From Halobacillus alkaliphilus (GTDB lineage: Bacteria > Bacillota > Bacilli > Bacillales > Halobacillaceae), in contig NZ_FOOG01000020.1 in assembly GCF_900113125.1 (NCBI RefSeq), forward strand, positions 1 to 62,564: DNA of 62,564 nt, written 5' to 3'. Positions 17,701-25,030 of this stretch are shown in pieces; position 1 is the stretch's first letter, and every line of letters begins with the position of its first letter. The notes under the pieces are model-generated. The model worked only from the letters and a program-made list of their open reading frames with translations, did not search any database and was not told where the DNA came from. The position numbers and the translations under genes were made by a program.

Positions 17701-18141
17701 GTTCAGAAACTTCCCTGTTCCGTAACTCAAACCATGAAAAAATAAGGAGACGAAGAAGATGGATAAAACTTTCATCCCTGCCCCCATCTGATCCCACTGG
17801 CTTGTGGCGACAATCAACCCTGTGATCAAAAGAAGGGAAACACCAAGGATAAGTGACCACGTAATATTGCGTTCGCGAATTTCTTCTTTGGATTTCGTCT
17901 TCTTCTCTTTCTTCGGTTTCGCAGGAGGATTCTGCTCTGCGAAAGAATCGTGGTTAGGCGTTGTCTCTGCAGCTGCGTGAAGCTCCTTATGTTCTTCTTC
18001 CCGCTTCTTATCTTGTCTATATGTATGGTCAGCCTCTAACACTTTATGGTAGGCTTCATCGGTTAAATATCCATTGTTATGTAAATGCTCAAGCTGCATT
18101 TTGAACACTTGCCGCTTCTCTTCTTCTGGTAAATGGGCCAA
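14725..18141 (-). CDS. very large polytopic membrane protein, unknown function
   Basis: 1138 residues from a TTG start at 18141 with AGGGAGGGAG six bases upstream. Residues 1-90 are cytoplasmic, helical and charged (LPEEEKRQVFKMQ, then a KPKKEKKTKSKEE linker); the rest is about 30 hydrophobic helices in a row with short loops rich in Trp and Tyr, such as WGNLPWWVYLL near the C-terminus. No transporter or enzyme motif was recognised. The N-terminal short helical domain plus long array recalls DUF2157/DUF2339-type membrane proteins, but I would not assign it firmly. Monocistronic; no terminator is obvious after its stop. Confidence 0.75.
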   Translation of the reverse strand: MAHLPEEEKRQVFKMQLEHLHNNGYLTDEAYHKVLEADHTYRQDKKREEEHKELHAAAETTPNHDSFAEQNPPAKPKKEKKTKSKEEIRERNITWSLILGVSLLLITGLIVATSQWDQMGAGMKVLSIFFVSLFFHGLSYGTGKFLNIQKTAFAFLTLGSLLIPIAIVAIGFFGLLGDYLSLFGEGRYLLGLLGTLLPLPLYIRHAIVHKSRLYVWISFVFLSLSAGFSLGALPLSMDAFYMGLMLFNVMLLGGYIGFKDSERWSLFIKELPLYAQLNLVLSTVLMLFFYESEVFYSFNLLLTASIYMAMVFIYQTKEYQFVFSVMVVYAIYQLVENSPLQSVDLTVYAVVGLVYLGFAYAFKNHHFVEKVFRYTSGIVSFCAFVYISYESIVLRGEEGSWLLLIAYALITVNYLVLSNLNTYVVFQYMTPVFFFITLWQLWEMTEIGPLFLFLFIGAAVSLLYIGLWTNLRWLRVIDTSTIYTSIVVMAGCIWYSVYDERLAYSSFMFLMISGLAYPLKRKYSHMDMGETAVWVHPVALFISSAILYEPLIGWFPAYQEGLAFPFHLAVTGILLVIVHLLWKKFRDGELSEASFYTGQGSYVLAMVTLAGNSRVDPVLIRPLILIVGIGMMVWMVLHAKRAFLWLFVSVTILAFYISLLNPISFDSFASFFTYMILAPALLVFLGDVRLGKWEKRQPYFYWLAHSVQPLLIALFLLNSLGGEAMYPWVLVIPLSLYVYSSLTSSREWEIKLMLYAALTTLFFAVWTVPGYFGWWDAVTETYAWLVTSIAIAGIWMGVLAIWKKRMEWYLIPFSIFGLSLLINRLEPWVPYEWLLAVGYVILILFFMHRRKWSLARFIPLLLGLALLNEVSPDWERSAFVMVMMMSIGILLAAGRYFHRLLIGPKIEADAYTWTALFYIGYLNLTTMVDENVWIRVLPVLLVSIWFLLNAKKWEEPLLGKSFITVGAGCLYAGYIIVLLDYHALIPDLIEAELQVLPVLGVLFLLRRKTWREYSGILNHVQLAVLLLIAAYLVVDGIESHTIWDAWILGGLSLLSMIAGMQFRIKSYFFVGMGVLIFNVLYQTRPYWGNLPWWVYLLLAGLILIGIASYNEWQKQQSDDRKPVDRKLKRLWTALKKWD

Positions 18142-18267
18142 AATTCTCCCTCCCTCACGAAATTCTACCTACTTGTAAGGGTAAACTTGCCCATGTTTGT
18201 TTTCAACCTTTTCTTGGAAAATAATAATAAAGGGTAAATCTCACGATCATTCTTCGGATATAATAAA

Positions 18268-18324
18268 AAACCGATCCCACCTCAGGTCATCCATAATTTG
18301 GATGACCTGAGGTGGGATCGGTTT
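18268..18324. repeat. REP-like palindrome A, also a terminator
   Basis: Perfect 25-bp stem (26 with the closing A-T) around the core CCACCTCAGGTCATCCA / TGGATGACCTGAGGTGG, loop TAATT, and outer arms AAACCGAT / ATCGGTTT. On the minus strand it is followed by GGTTTTTTATTAT, so it also serves as the terminator of the amidohydrolase gene that ends at 18343. Same core as the palindromes beside the RAYT gene at 50.5-51.2 kb. Confidence 0.9.
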
Positions 18325-18342
18325 CAAACTTGTTTGTTCCTC

Positions 18343-19494
18343 TTATATAGGCGATTCTTCTTTATAAACCATTTTACCATCCACGAAAGTCATTACTGCA
18401 CGGCCTTTCCCCTCAATTGGGTGGCTGTCCCAGAGGACAAGATCTGCGTCTTTACCTTCCTCAATACTTCCTACTCGATCTGCGACTCCTAACACTTCTG
18501 CCGCCCGAATCGTTACACCGGCCAATGCGACATGAGCATCCAACCCGGCCTTCACGGCAAGCTGTGTTGAGGTTTGAAGCTGTCCAATAGGAATAACGGG
18601 ATGATCGGTAATGATTGCAAAAGGAACTCCATGATCGTCAAGCATAGCATATGTGTTCCACGAAATATTTCCTAGTTCTACTTTTTTTCGGCTGGATAAT
18701 GTAGGTCCTACTGAGAATTTATAGCGCTCTTTATACTTTTCAAGGTACGGAGCAATTTTATGTCCTTCTGTGACATGCTCGACATGCAGGTCAATCTCAA
18801 ATTCATTGGCGATCCTTATGGCCGTCATAATATCATCAGCACGATGAGCATGTACACAAATAGGAAGCCGACGTGCAAGCACTTTTCCGATTGCTTCCAG
18901 ACGCAAATCACGAGGCTGCTCTGTTTTTAAATAATGGGAAGCCTTAACGAAACTTTCACGGATCATTGCAGCTACCCCCATCCTTGTGACTGGCGCTCGT
19001 CCTTGTTGGCCATGGAATTTCTTTGGATTTTCTCCTAAGGCCATCTTCAATCCTGCTTCTTCTTTCATCACTATTTCCTCAACGATGGACTCTGGCTTCA
19101 CTTTTATAATCGTAGTCAAGCCGCCGATTACATTCGCACTCCCGGGTAAAACTTGCGCAGTTGTAATGCCTGCTTGCACAGCATCGTGAAATCCTTGATC
19201 ACTCGGATTCACTCCATCAATCGCACGCAGGTGCGGGGTCATCGCTTCAGAGGTTTCATTAAAGTCCGCACCTTCCCAACCATATCCTTCTTCATCGATA
19301 CCTAAATGTGTATGGGCATCGATCCAGCCAGGAGTAAGCACCCTGCCTCTTCCTTCTATTACTTCCTCACAACCGGAGACATCTATAAGATTACTTCCGA
19401 TTTGTTTAATCTTTCCTTGATCTATAATCAAAGTGCCTTCATTAATAGGAGGACCGGTGACTGGAATGATGGTAACATTTTGTATGGCGAGCAT
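18343..19494 (-). CDS. metal-dependent amidohydrolase (imidazolonepropionase-like subgroup)
   Basis: 383 residues; ATG follows AGGAGGAG. Seen in order: an N-terminal beta-sandwich start, the first metal motif PGWIDAHTHLG at about 54-64, VCVHAHRADD near 213, HVEHVTEGHKI near 235, and the Asp-containing ITDHPVIP near 297, then the C-terminal GSIEEGKDADLVLWD that closes the composite domain. All amidohydrolase ligand positions (HxH, His, His, Asp) appear present. Substrate unknown: relatives hydrolyse cyclic amides or act on prolidase-type substrates. Its transcript ends at REP palindrome A. Confidence 0.8.
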   Translation of the reverse strand: MLAIQNVTIIPVTGPPINEGTLIIDQGKIKQIGSNLIDVSGCEEVIEGRGRVLTPGWIDAHTHLGIDEEGYGWEGADFNETSEAMTPHLRAIDGVNPSDQGFHDAVQAGITTAQVLPGSANVIGGLTTIIKVKPESIVEEIVMKEEAGLKMALGENPKKFHGQQGRAPVTRMGVAAMIRESFVKASHYLKTEQPRDLRLEAIGKVLARRLPICVHAHRADDIMTAIRIANEFEIDLHVEHVTEGHKIAPYLEKYKERYKFSVGPTLSSRKKVELGNISWNTYAMLDDHGVPFAIITDHPVIPIGQLQTSTQLAVKAGLDAHVALAGVTIRAAEVLGVADRVGSIEEGKDADLVLWDSHPIEGKGRAVMTFVDGKMVYKEESPI

Positions 19495-19663
19495 TAACTT
19501 CTCCTCCTTATTTCTCGTTTATATAATTATAGACTGATTTAATAACTCTGTTTTCATAACCACAACTCTTCTTCTACTATAGAGAAGATTATCGAAAAAA
19601 TAAAATTCTTAAAAGACTGTTCCTTCCTTCACCGCATCAATCATTCATAGTAGCGTTCAATCA

Positions 19664-19700
19664 AAACAAAAATGCCAGAATCTCTTTGAAGATTCTGGCA
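19664..19700 (-). terminator. terminator of the SASP-like gene
   Basis: 11-bp stem TGCCAGAATCT / AGATTCTGGCA, followed on the minus strand by a T-rich run. Confidence 0.85.
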
Positions 19701-19708
19701 CCCATCTC

Positions 19709-19906
19709 TCATAAATTGTCTTTACCAACTTTATGAACATAATCGTTTTGAGCCATTTCACGTTCAGCGGTCTGCCTGGCTAGTAATTATTTCGCCTGGT
19801 TATAAGAAAGACCAGAGTTCGCGTTCTGACGTTTCACCTCATCAATATCCGTACCTGAACTAGTGACGTTTTTCTGCCCGTAATCAGGATCCATGGACTT
19901 TGCCAT
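19709..19906 (-). pseudogene. gamma-type SASP-like small spore gene interrupted by an in-frame stop
   Basis: ATG at 19906 follows a perfect AGGAGGTGAT site. The frame reads 39 residues (contains GTDIDEVKRQNANSGLSYN) and meets TAA at 19787-19789. The same frame then runs on for 25 codons (LLARQTAEREMAQNDYV...) to TGA at 19709-19711, directly before a terminator. TDIDEVKRQNA resembles the TDVQEVKKQNA blocks of gamma-type small acid-soluble spore proteins, and NQAK-x-LLARQTA would be continuous if the TAA were GAA. I therefore read a 65-residue gene with one nonsense change, or a sequencing error; a functional 39-residue product is possible. The family call rests on the short motif only. Confidence 0.5.
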
Positions 19907-20030
19907 AAGGATCACCTCCTGTTATTAACGTTCTCCTCTCAACTGTTTTTATTCATCAGTAACATGACCTTAAACAGCAGGACATTGGTTATATAACTGA
20001 ATTGATTTTTTACAGATAAGCTCCCGTTTG

Positions 20031-20155
20031 TTGAAGACTCCGTTTCGAGATAAATTAAGTCCATTTCCAAAAAAAGTGGGGTGGCTACGGAAAGCGAATC
20101 ATCCCCTAAAAGATCTTCACTGTGAAACAATATCTCGAAACTGAGCCTTATACAA
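20031..20155. repeat. MITE-like dispersed repeat, copy 4 (short complete form)
   Basis: 125 bp with both terminal inverted repeats: TTGAAGACTCCGTTTCGAGAT on the left and ATATCTCGAAACTGAGCCTTA on the right. The interior is reduced to GTGGGGTGGCTACGGAAAGCGAATCATCCCC-type sequence (quoted in part). This is the clearest minimal element. Confidence 0.8.
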
Positions 20156-20192
20156 TCCTGCGCGATAGTTTAATCAGCGTTGGCTACGGGTA

Positions 20193-20236
20193 TAAAAAAA
20201 TCCCTCCACGAATTACGTCGCGGAGAGACCTTTTTT
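20193..20236 (-). terminator. terminator of the amidohydrolase-2/GNAT-fusion operon
   Basis: Near-perfect stem around CTCCACGA / TCGCGGAG with T runs at both outer ends; it overlaps the stop region of the gene ending at 20236 and could work on both strands. Confidence 0.75.
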
Positions 20237-21087
20237 CATTTTAAATGGTTGAGCCTCGGAAAGACCCGCAGCGCATTGTTGTAGAATACATCCTCTACAT
20301 GCCTGGAAGGTATAAAGTCACCGATGAACTCTGCATATCCTTTAATCGGGACGAGCGGCCAATCCGTTCCGAAAAGTAATTTTTCATAATGCCCGCAAAA
20401 CGTTAAGGCATGGCGTACGTGGTCGAAATAATTACCTTTCAACTTCCCGGCAAGGGTTTCGTTTGTGCCCACGACCCAGCCCGACAAATCCGCAAATAAA
20501 TTCGGATTTTTATAAACCAATTCTGCTCCGGTCAGGACCCAGGGATCGCCTAAATGCGCCATTACAAAATTTACATCGCGCCGCAGCACAGCCACCTCAT
20601 CAAGCGTCAGCGGATGTGCATATTTTAATAACCCCCGTTCCGAATACGTATCGCCCGTATGAAACACCACCGGCACGTCATAAGCCGCGGCCAAATCATA
20701 GACCGGCTGATATACATTGTCATAGGCATAGTACGGGTAGTAACCCAGATATATTTTCACTCCTGCGACCTGCCGCTTCTTAAGCTCATTTTCCAGAGCA
20801 TCCAGCCCCGACTTCCCTAATTGGTAAGGGTTGATTCCAGGACAGGCGGCCACGTTTCCCGGAAGCTCTTTTTCTAAATCCAGCCCCATGGGAGAGTCGG
20901 CATGATGGTCTGGAAACCCCATTTCCGTTGTTTCCGTCACGCCCATCCCAACCGCAACCTCAACGTTTCCCTCTTCCATTTCCTTTTGCAGGCCTTTTCC
21001 TGAATAATCGACGCGCGACAGTTCGTTCGCGGTATGATGGAACGTTTCGATATCTGAAAAGTGAATATGTGCGTCAATAATCTTCAT
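20236..21087 (-). CDS. TIM-barrel amidohydrolase (amidohydrolase-2 type)
   Basis: 283 residues; ATG follows AGGAG. IIDAHIHFSD at the N-terminus supplies the HxH metal motif, VVFHTGDTYS near 142 the next His, MAHLGDPWV near 172 the third, and LFGTDWPLVP near 243 the catalytic Asp. This pattern matches the ACMSD/2-pyrone-dicarboxylate lactonase-like hydrolases and decarboxylases. The real substrate is unknown. It begins nine bases after the stop of the GNAT-fusion gene on the same strand, so the two proteins likely share a pathway. Confidence 0.8.
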   Translation of the reverse strand: MKIIDAHIHFSDIETFHHTANELSRVDYSGKGLQKEMEEGNVEVAVGMGVTETTEMGFPDHHADSPMGLDLEKELPGNVAACPGINPYQLGKSGLDALENELKKRQVAGVKIYLGYYPYYAYDNVYQPVYDLAAAYDVPVVFHTGDTYSERGLLKYAHPLTLDEVAVLRRDVNFVMAHLGDPWVLTGAELVYKNPNLFADLSGWVVGTNETLAGKLKGNYFDHVRHALTFCGHYEKLLFGTDWPLVPIKGYAEFIGDFIPSRHVEDVFYNNALRVFPRLNHLK

Positions 21088-21096
21088 AAAAAACTC

Positions 21097-24000
21097 CTAT
21101 TTAAACATTATTCCATGAAACGGATGGTTTAGTTTGTCATACGTCTCTTCTCCCAAGAAGAGGATGGTCGGCTCTACTTGGGTTAGTTCTCCTGATCCAG
21201 CCGCCCACTCCTGGACCGATTCCACCATAAAAACTTCCTGGTTCATATACGTGCCCGCTGTCTGTCTGGTATTCGGATGGATCAGCGTCGCCTTTTCCTT
21301 CCGATCATCGGAACCGATCTGAACAAAAGGTGTGTCATTCAATTCATACTCTTCGACACCGGCATAATACGTGTGAAACAGACCGTTGTTCGGCTGAACG
21401 GCATAGCAGGATTTCAAATCTTCCGCTGGTTTGAAAAAAGCTTCCAGGCTGAGTTTTTCACCAAAAAACGTCCGGTTTGCTCCCTGGTGAATTTCTGCGT
21501 AAAAAACAGCAACCGGTACTTCTGGCAGCGTCAGGGCGTATTGGTACAGGACGACCCCTTTCATTTCCTCATGCTCTGTGAAGGCCGTCTTCAGACAGAT
21601 CCCTGTCCAGTCATGACCGTACTGATCTTTTTTCGTTACCGCACTAATCGATGTTCGCTCCTTCAGCATCGAATACGGACTAACGTTTTGCATCGCATAA
21701 CGGATACCGCCTCCCCATGGGTTCCACCATGCTTTCGGCCCAGCTTCCGGATAGCAGTGGTGCAGCGTTTCTCTGCCGTTGTACTTAATGGAATAGACCC
21801 CCGGGTAATAAGAGGCTGAGGCCCGGAAGGCAATCGTTCCATTATCAACCGTCCAAATGTCCTCCTCGGTTGAAACCTCCACAGGCTCTGTTCCTTTTAC
21901 AACATGAAGGGCGTGGAGATCAGCCTTCCTTCCTGGACTCCGGAACTGACCCGTGAGCGTTTTTAAGCCAGGAGTATGGTACACAAGCGGGTAAGTTACT
22001 TTCGTTGATGCCTCTTCTTTTCCAATTTCTTTTTCAAAAGTATCCTCTTCAGAATGAACGGTTAAACGGCCTTGCAGGTAGGAAGACAGCCTCGAACGAA
22101 AAGCGACGTCTACCTTTTCCCCTTTTTCTGAAGCGAATCCATCGTTTTCTACTTCCAATCCATAGAGAGGGAGTTCTTCGAGGTTCTTCGTTTCGTATCC
22201 TGCTGCTAACTCGCGCCACTGCCGCCAGTTTGGTACGGTATTTATGCCGATTTGAATCGGTCCGAGCGATTGAAGCTTTCCTGGTTCGAGGGTGCCAATA
22301 GAGTACATCACCCCAAATCGCCAATCATCACGTTTGCCGACAGCATCTTCCTGCCAAGCCAGCCCCGCCGTATCTCCTGAAGCAGAAGAAGTAAACAGCC
22401 ATCTTTCAGATAGATCTCCGCTGTGAATGGTGCCAATAAACGGAATGTCTGCTTCATTTCCAATTAACACCCCATTTTTCATCGGCATCGCCATTCCTTT
22501 TAACGGGATAATAATCGGCTGAAGAAACGCAAGATCGCTCTTTTCCTCTGGTCCATGATTGATCAGTTCATGCGTAATCTCGACCAGCCCATCGCCGTAA
22601 ATCTTATAGTAGGTGTTAAGAATAACCGAAGAAAAAACATGTGACGCAAGGCTCGTTTTCAGAACAAATGCTTCCTGAAGTTCAATATGTTCAACCGAAG
22701 TCGCAGATGTTTTTGACAATTCATCATTAAACGGCTTCCCAAGCTTCGGGGTCATGATGGTGAGCGGATCTTCCTTCGCTCTTAAAGAACCACCCTTTAC
22801 GGCATTATTTCTTTTTTCAATTTTTACATAGTGAGGACCATTGTAACCGTACCAATGCTCTTCTGTCTGACCGCCGAATTTGGCCCCGTATCCCGGGAAC
22901 GCCAGCGTAAGACGTGTGTGGAAAGAAGTGGTCCTCCCGTCCTTCCGCCGCACCTTAACTTCAACTTGTTCGTCTAAAAAGCCGTGCTTGCGCAGCTCGC
23001 CAGTGAGCGGAATAGACAGGCGTCCTTTCGCATCCACCTGCGCCTGCACCTGAGGTTCTTCCCACTGAATAATTTTATTGGCGGGAAGTTTCACGATCCA
23101 GGAGGAAGTCGTATCCAGCTGGCTCTCCAAATCAAGTTGCAGCGTCCCTTTATGATGAACTCTCCAGTTCTTGTTCAATGAACGAAGGTGAAGTTTTCCT
23201 GGTTGAATAGGAAAAACCCCCATTCGAAGAGGGAGAACTGATTGATTGATGGTAATATCCACTCCTATCACCGGATGAGTTTTCCATGGATTCGGCTCCA
23301 CTTCCGGCATATGAAGCTGAACCGGAAATTCCCCGTTCCACTCGCCCCGCACTTCAAACGTTTCCTCCACCTCATGCTTGACCACGGCCGATGAGCTGCC
23401 GGAAATTGAAACTTGAAAAGGCGTCTCTGTTTTATTGATGATCCGATAACTCGCGTAATGGGGTTCCTTTTCCAACAGTTTAAAGTGGGGAAGATTCATT
23501 TCCACCATCAGATCCTGCGTCTCGATCCTCCTTATTCTTCTTCCCGTTCGTTCGAATTGAATGGTGACAAACTCGCCTCCCGCTTCCCATTTATACTCAA
23601 ATACCGTATGATCCTGAGCCTTGAAACCATCCGGCTTGATTTCAATGACCCGCTGACTCGTGGTGTACCAGTTATGCTTTTCGAAAAATGGCCGCAGCCA
23701 CTCGATCTGCAGCACCATGGGCATGAAGTTCATTAAGTGGGTGGCGTCATCACGCTCTTCCCAAAAGAATCCACACTTTTTATAAAGAGGAACAGCCTTC
23801 GTATTTCCCGGCCACGTAAACAAATCCAATCTCGGCCAGCCTAATTCGACCGTTTTATCTAAAGCTGTGAGAAGGAGGCGTTTTCCAATCTTCAATCCCT
23901 GGTATTCGGGATGAACATTGATCAGTGGAATATAAAGCGCACCTTCGTCCTCCCGATATTCGGAAAGACCACAATAACCGACCACCTCGTCGCCTATAAT

Positions 24001-24174
24001 AGCTAGAAATAGGTAAAGATTGGTCGACTTCGCTTCCGTATCGATAATATCCTGCGCCGTTGATACGGAATCATCTCCACCCCAGTTTTCGCTGCTTTCA
24101 TTCCACATCTTTGCCACGGCTTGTGCGTAACCATCGTGATACTCGACTATTTTCACTTGCTCTAATGTTTTCAT
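21097..24174 (-). CDS. GNAT acetyltransferase fused to a large beta-rich, glycan-enzyme-like region
   Basis: 1025 residues; ATG follows GGAGG. Residues 1-150 are a complete GNAT domain (AKMWNESSENWGG, NVHPEYQGLKIGKRLL with the acetyl-CoA loop, then VPLYKKCGFF). The remaining ~870 residues are beta-rich with repeated sandwich-like blocks and many Trp/Tyr/Gly (GGQTEEHWYGYNGPHYVK near 430, WWNPWGGGIRYAM near 815), recalling galactose-mutarotase-like or carbohydrate-processing modules. No signal peptide is seen, so it should be cytoplasmic. The fusion is unusual; it pairs with the downstream amidohydrolase. GNAT call is firm; the C-terminal assignment is inference. Confidence 0.7.
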   Translation of the reverse strand: MKTLEQVKIVEYHDGYAQAVAKMWNESSENWGGDDSVSTAQDIIDTEAKSTNLYLFLAIIGDEVVGYCGLSEYREDEGALYIPLINVHPEYQGLKIGKRLLLTALDKTVELGWPRLDLFTWPGNTKAVPLYKKCGFFWEERDDATHLMNFMPMVLQIEWLRPFFEKHNWYTTSQRVIEIKPDGFKAQDHTVFEYKWEAGGEFVTIQFERTGRRIRRIETQDLMVEMNLPHFKLLEKEPHYASYRIINKTETPFQVSISGSSSAVVKHEVEETFEVRGEWNGEFPVQLHMPEVEPNPWKTHPVIGVDITINQSVLPLRMGVFPIQPGKLHLRSLNKNWRVHHKGTLQLDLESQLDTTSSWIVKLPANKIIQWEEPQVQAQVDAKGRLSIPLTGELRKHGFLDEQVEVKVRRKDGRTTSFHTRLTLAFPGYGAKFGGQTEEHWYGYNGPHYVKIEKRNNAVKGGSLRAKEDPLTIMTPKLGKPFNDELSKTSATSVEHIELQEAFVLKTSLASHVFSSVILNTYYKIYGDGLVEITHELINHGPEEKSDLAFLQPIIIPLKGMAMPMKNGVLIGNEADIPFIGTIHSGDLSERWLFTSSASGDTAGLAWQEDAVGKRDDWRFGVMYSIGTLEPGKLQSLGPIQIGINTVPNWRQWRELAAGYETKNLEELPLYGLEVENDGFASEKGEKVDVAFRSRLSSYLQGRLTVHSEEDTFEKEIGKEEASTKVTYPLVYHTPGLKTLTGQFRSPGRKADLHALHVVKGTEPVEVSTEEDIWTVDNGTIAFRASASYYPGVYSIKYNGRETLHHCYPEAGPKAWWNPWGGGIRYAMQNVSPYSMLKERTSISAVTKKDQYGHDWTGICLKTAFTEHEEMKGVVLYQYALTLPEVPVAVFYAEIHQGANRTFFGEKLSLEAFFKPAEDLKSCYAVQPNNGLFHTYYAGVEEYELNDTPFVQIGSDDRKEKATLIHPNTRQTAGTYMNQEVFMVESVQEWAAGSGELTQVEPTILFLGEETYDKLNHPFHGIMFK

Positions 24175-24372
24175 CCTTTTACCTCCATGATCCGTATTCA
24201 GCCAGTCTGCTTCACCTTAACTGCATCTGAAATACCACTGACAATCCTAATCATCGTCAACGCCTCCTCTCTGCTTATGTACTGGAAAATTTATTCATAT
24301 TCATTCATAGTTTAAGGTGAGCGGCATGCAAAGTAAAGAATATTCTGAACAGCTTTTTATTATTCAGGACTT
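24175..24372. other. intergenic region, nothing recognised
   Basis: Upstream region of the GNAT-fusion gene. No open frame with a ribosome binding site and no clear promoter were seen. Confidence 0.4.
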
Positions 24373-24402
24373 AAAAATCCCCTCACCGTTAAGGATGAGG
24401 GG
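24373..24402 (-). terminator. terminator hairpin, probably once of padR-chrA
   Basis: CCCCTCA / TGAGGGG stem followed on the minus strand by ATTTTTAAG. The nearest upstream minus-strand gene is chrA, whose stop lies 630 bases away beyond two repeat copies. Confidence 0.55.
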
Positions 24403-24459
24403 AAGTAAAACGCGTTGTTGATTTTTATACTAACTTTATTCCACAATTCGGTCGGATAG

Positions 24460-24668
24460 TTGAAGATTCAGTTTCGAGATAATTCGGGACTGTTACCATA
24501 AAAGAGGAAGAGTTGGTGAGGAAATAACTCGCTTTCCTGTGGGGGAACGGCGAGCCTCCTCGGTTGTTATCACTCCCTGTGGGGTCTCTCCTAGTTCCTT
24601 CTCCCACGGGAGTCTCGTCATTTCCCCACCAACTCAATCTTAGGAGAAAAACGGCCCCTTCTAGAAGG
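24460..24668. repeat. MITE-like dispersed repeat, copy 5
   Basis: Left terminus TTGAAGATTCAGTTTCGAGAT, then GGAAATAACTCGCTTTCC, the CCTCCTCGG / CCCTGTGGGGTCTC / CTCCCACGGGAGTC module and a mirrored ATTTCCCCACC. Right terminus degenerate. Confidence 0.75.
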
Positions 24669-24785
24669 GATAACGCTCTCCTTTTTAATCGGTATTAATT
24701 GCTTCTATAATAGGCTAATTCCCATTGTTATAGCTTAGTAATTGTCTCAAAAACACAGCTCTTTTTTCTCATCAAGCAGCGCTGT

Positions 24786-24990
24786 CTTAAGTGGTTTCGA
24801 GCGTCTGATTCGGCAAGGTCCGGAGGGGGACGATGTAGACTCCTGCGGGATAAACATGATCGGTGAGATCCCGCAGGGTGTTAAGCCCGAGGAAGCTCAG
24901 CACATGCCCGCGGAAAGCGAAATCGTCCCCCGCAGGACCTTCCGCTCAACAAATATCTCGAAACTGAGTCTTACAGTAGCGGGAGCTTTT
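24786..24990. repeat. MITE-like dispersed repeat, copy 6
   Basis: Left end GTGGTTTCGAGCG; interior ACTCCTGCGGGATAAACATG, GAGATCCCGCAGGGTG, CGAGGAAGCTCAGC and GCGGAAAGCGAA; right terminus ATATCTCGAAACTGAGTCTT plus the CGGGAGCTTTT flank. This interior differs from copy 5 although the termini agree. Confidence 0.75.
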
Positions 24991-25030
24991 CTGGAAGACT
25001 CGAACTGAAGTTTTTAACAAAGTCTGATTC

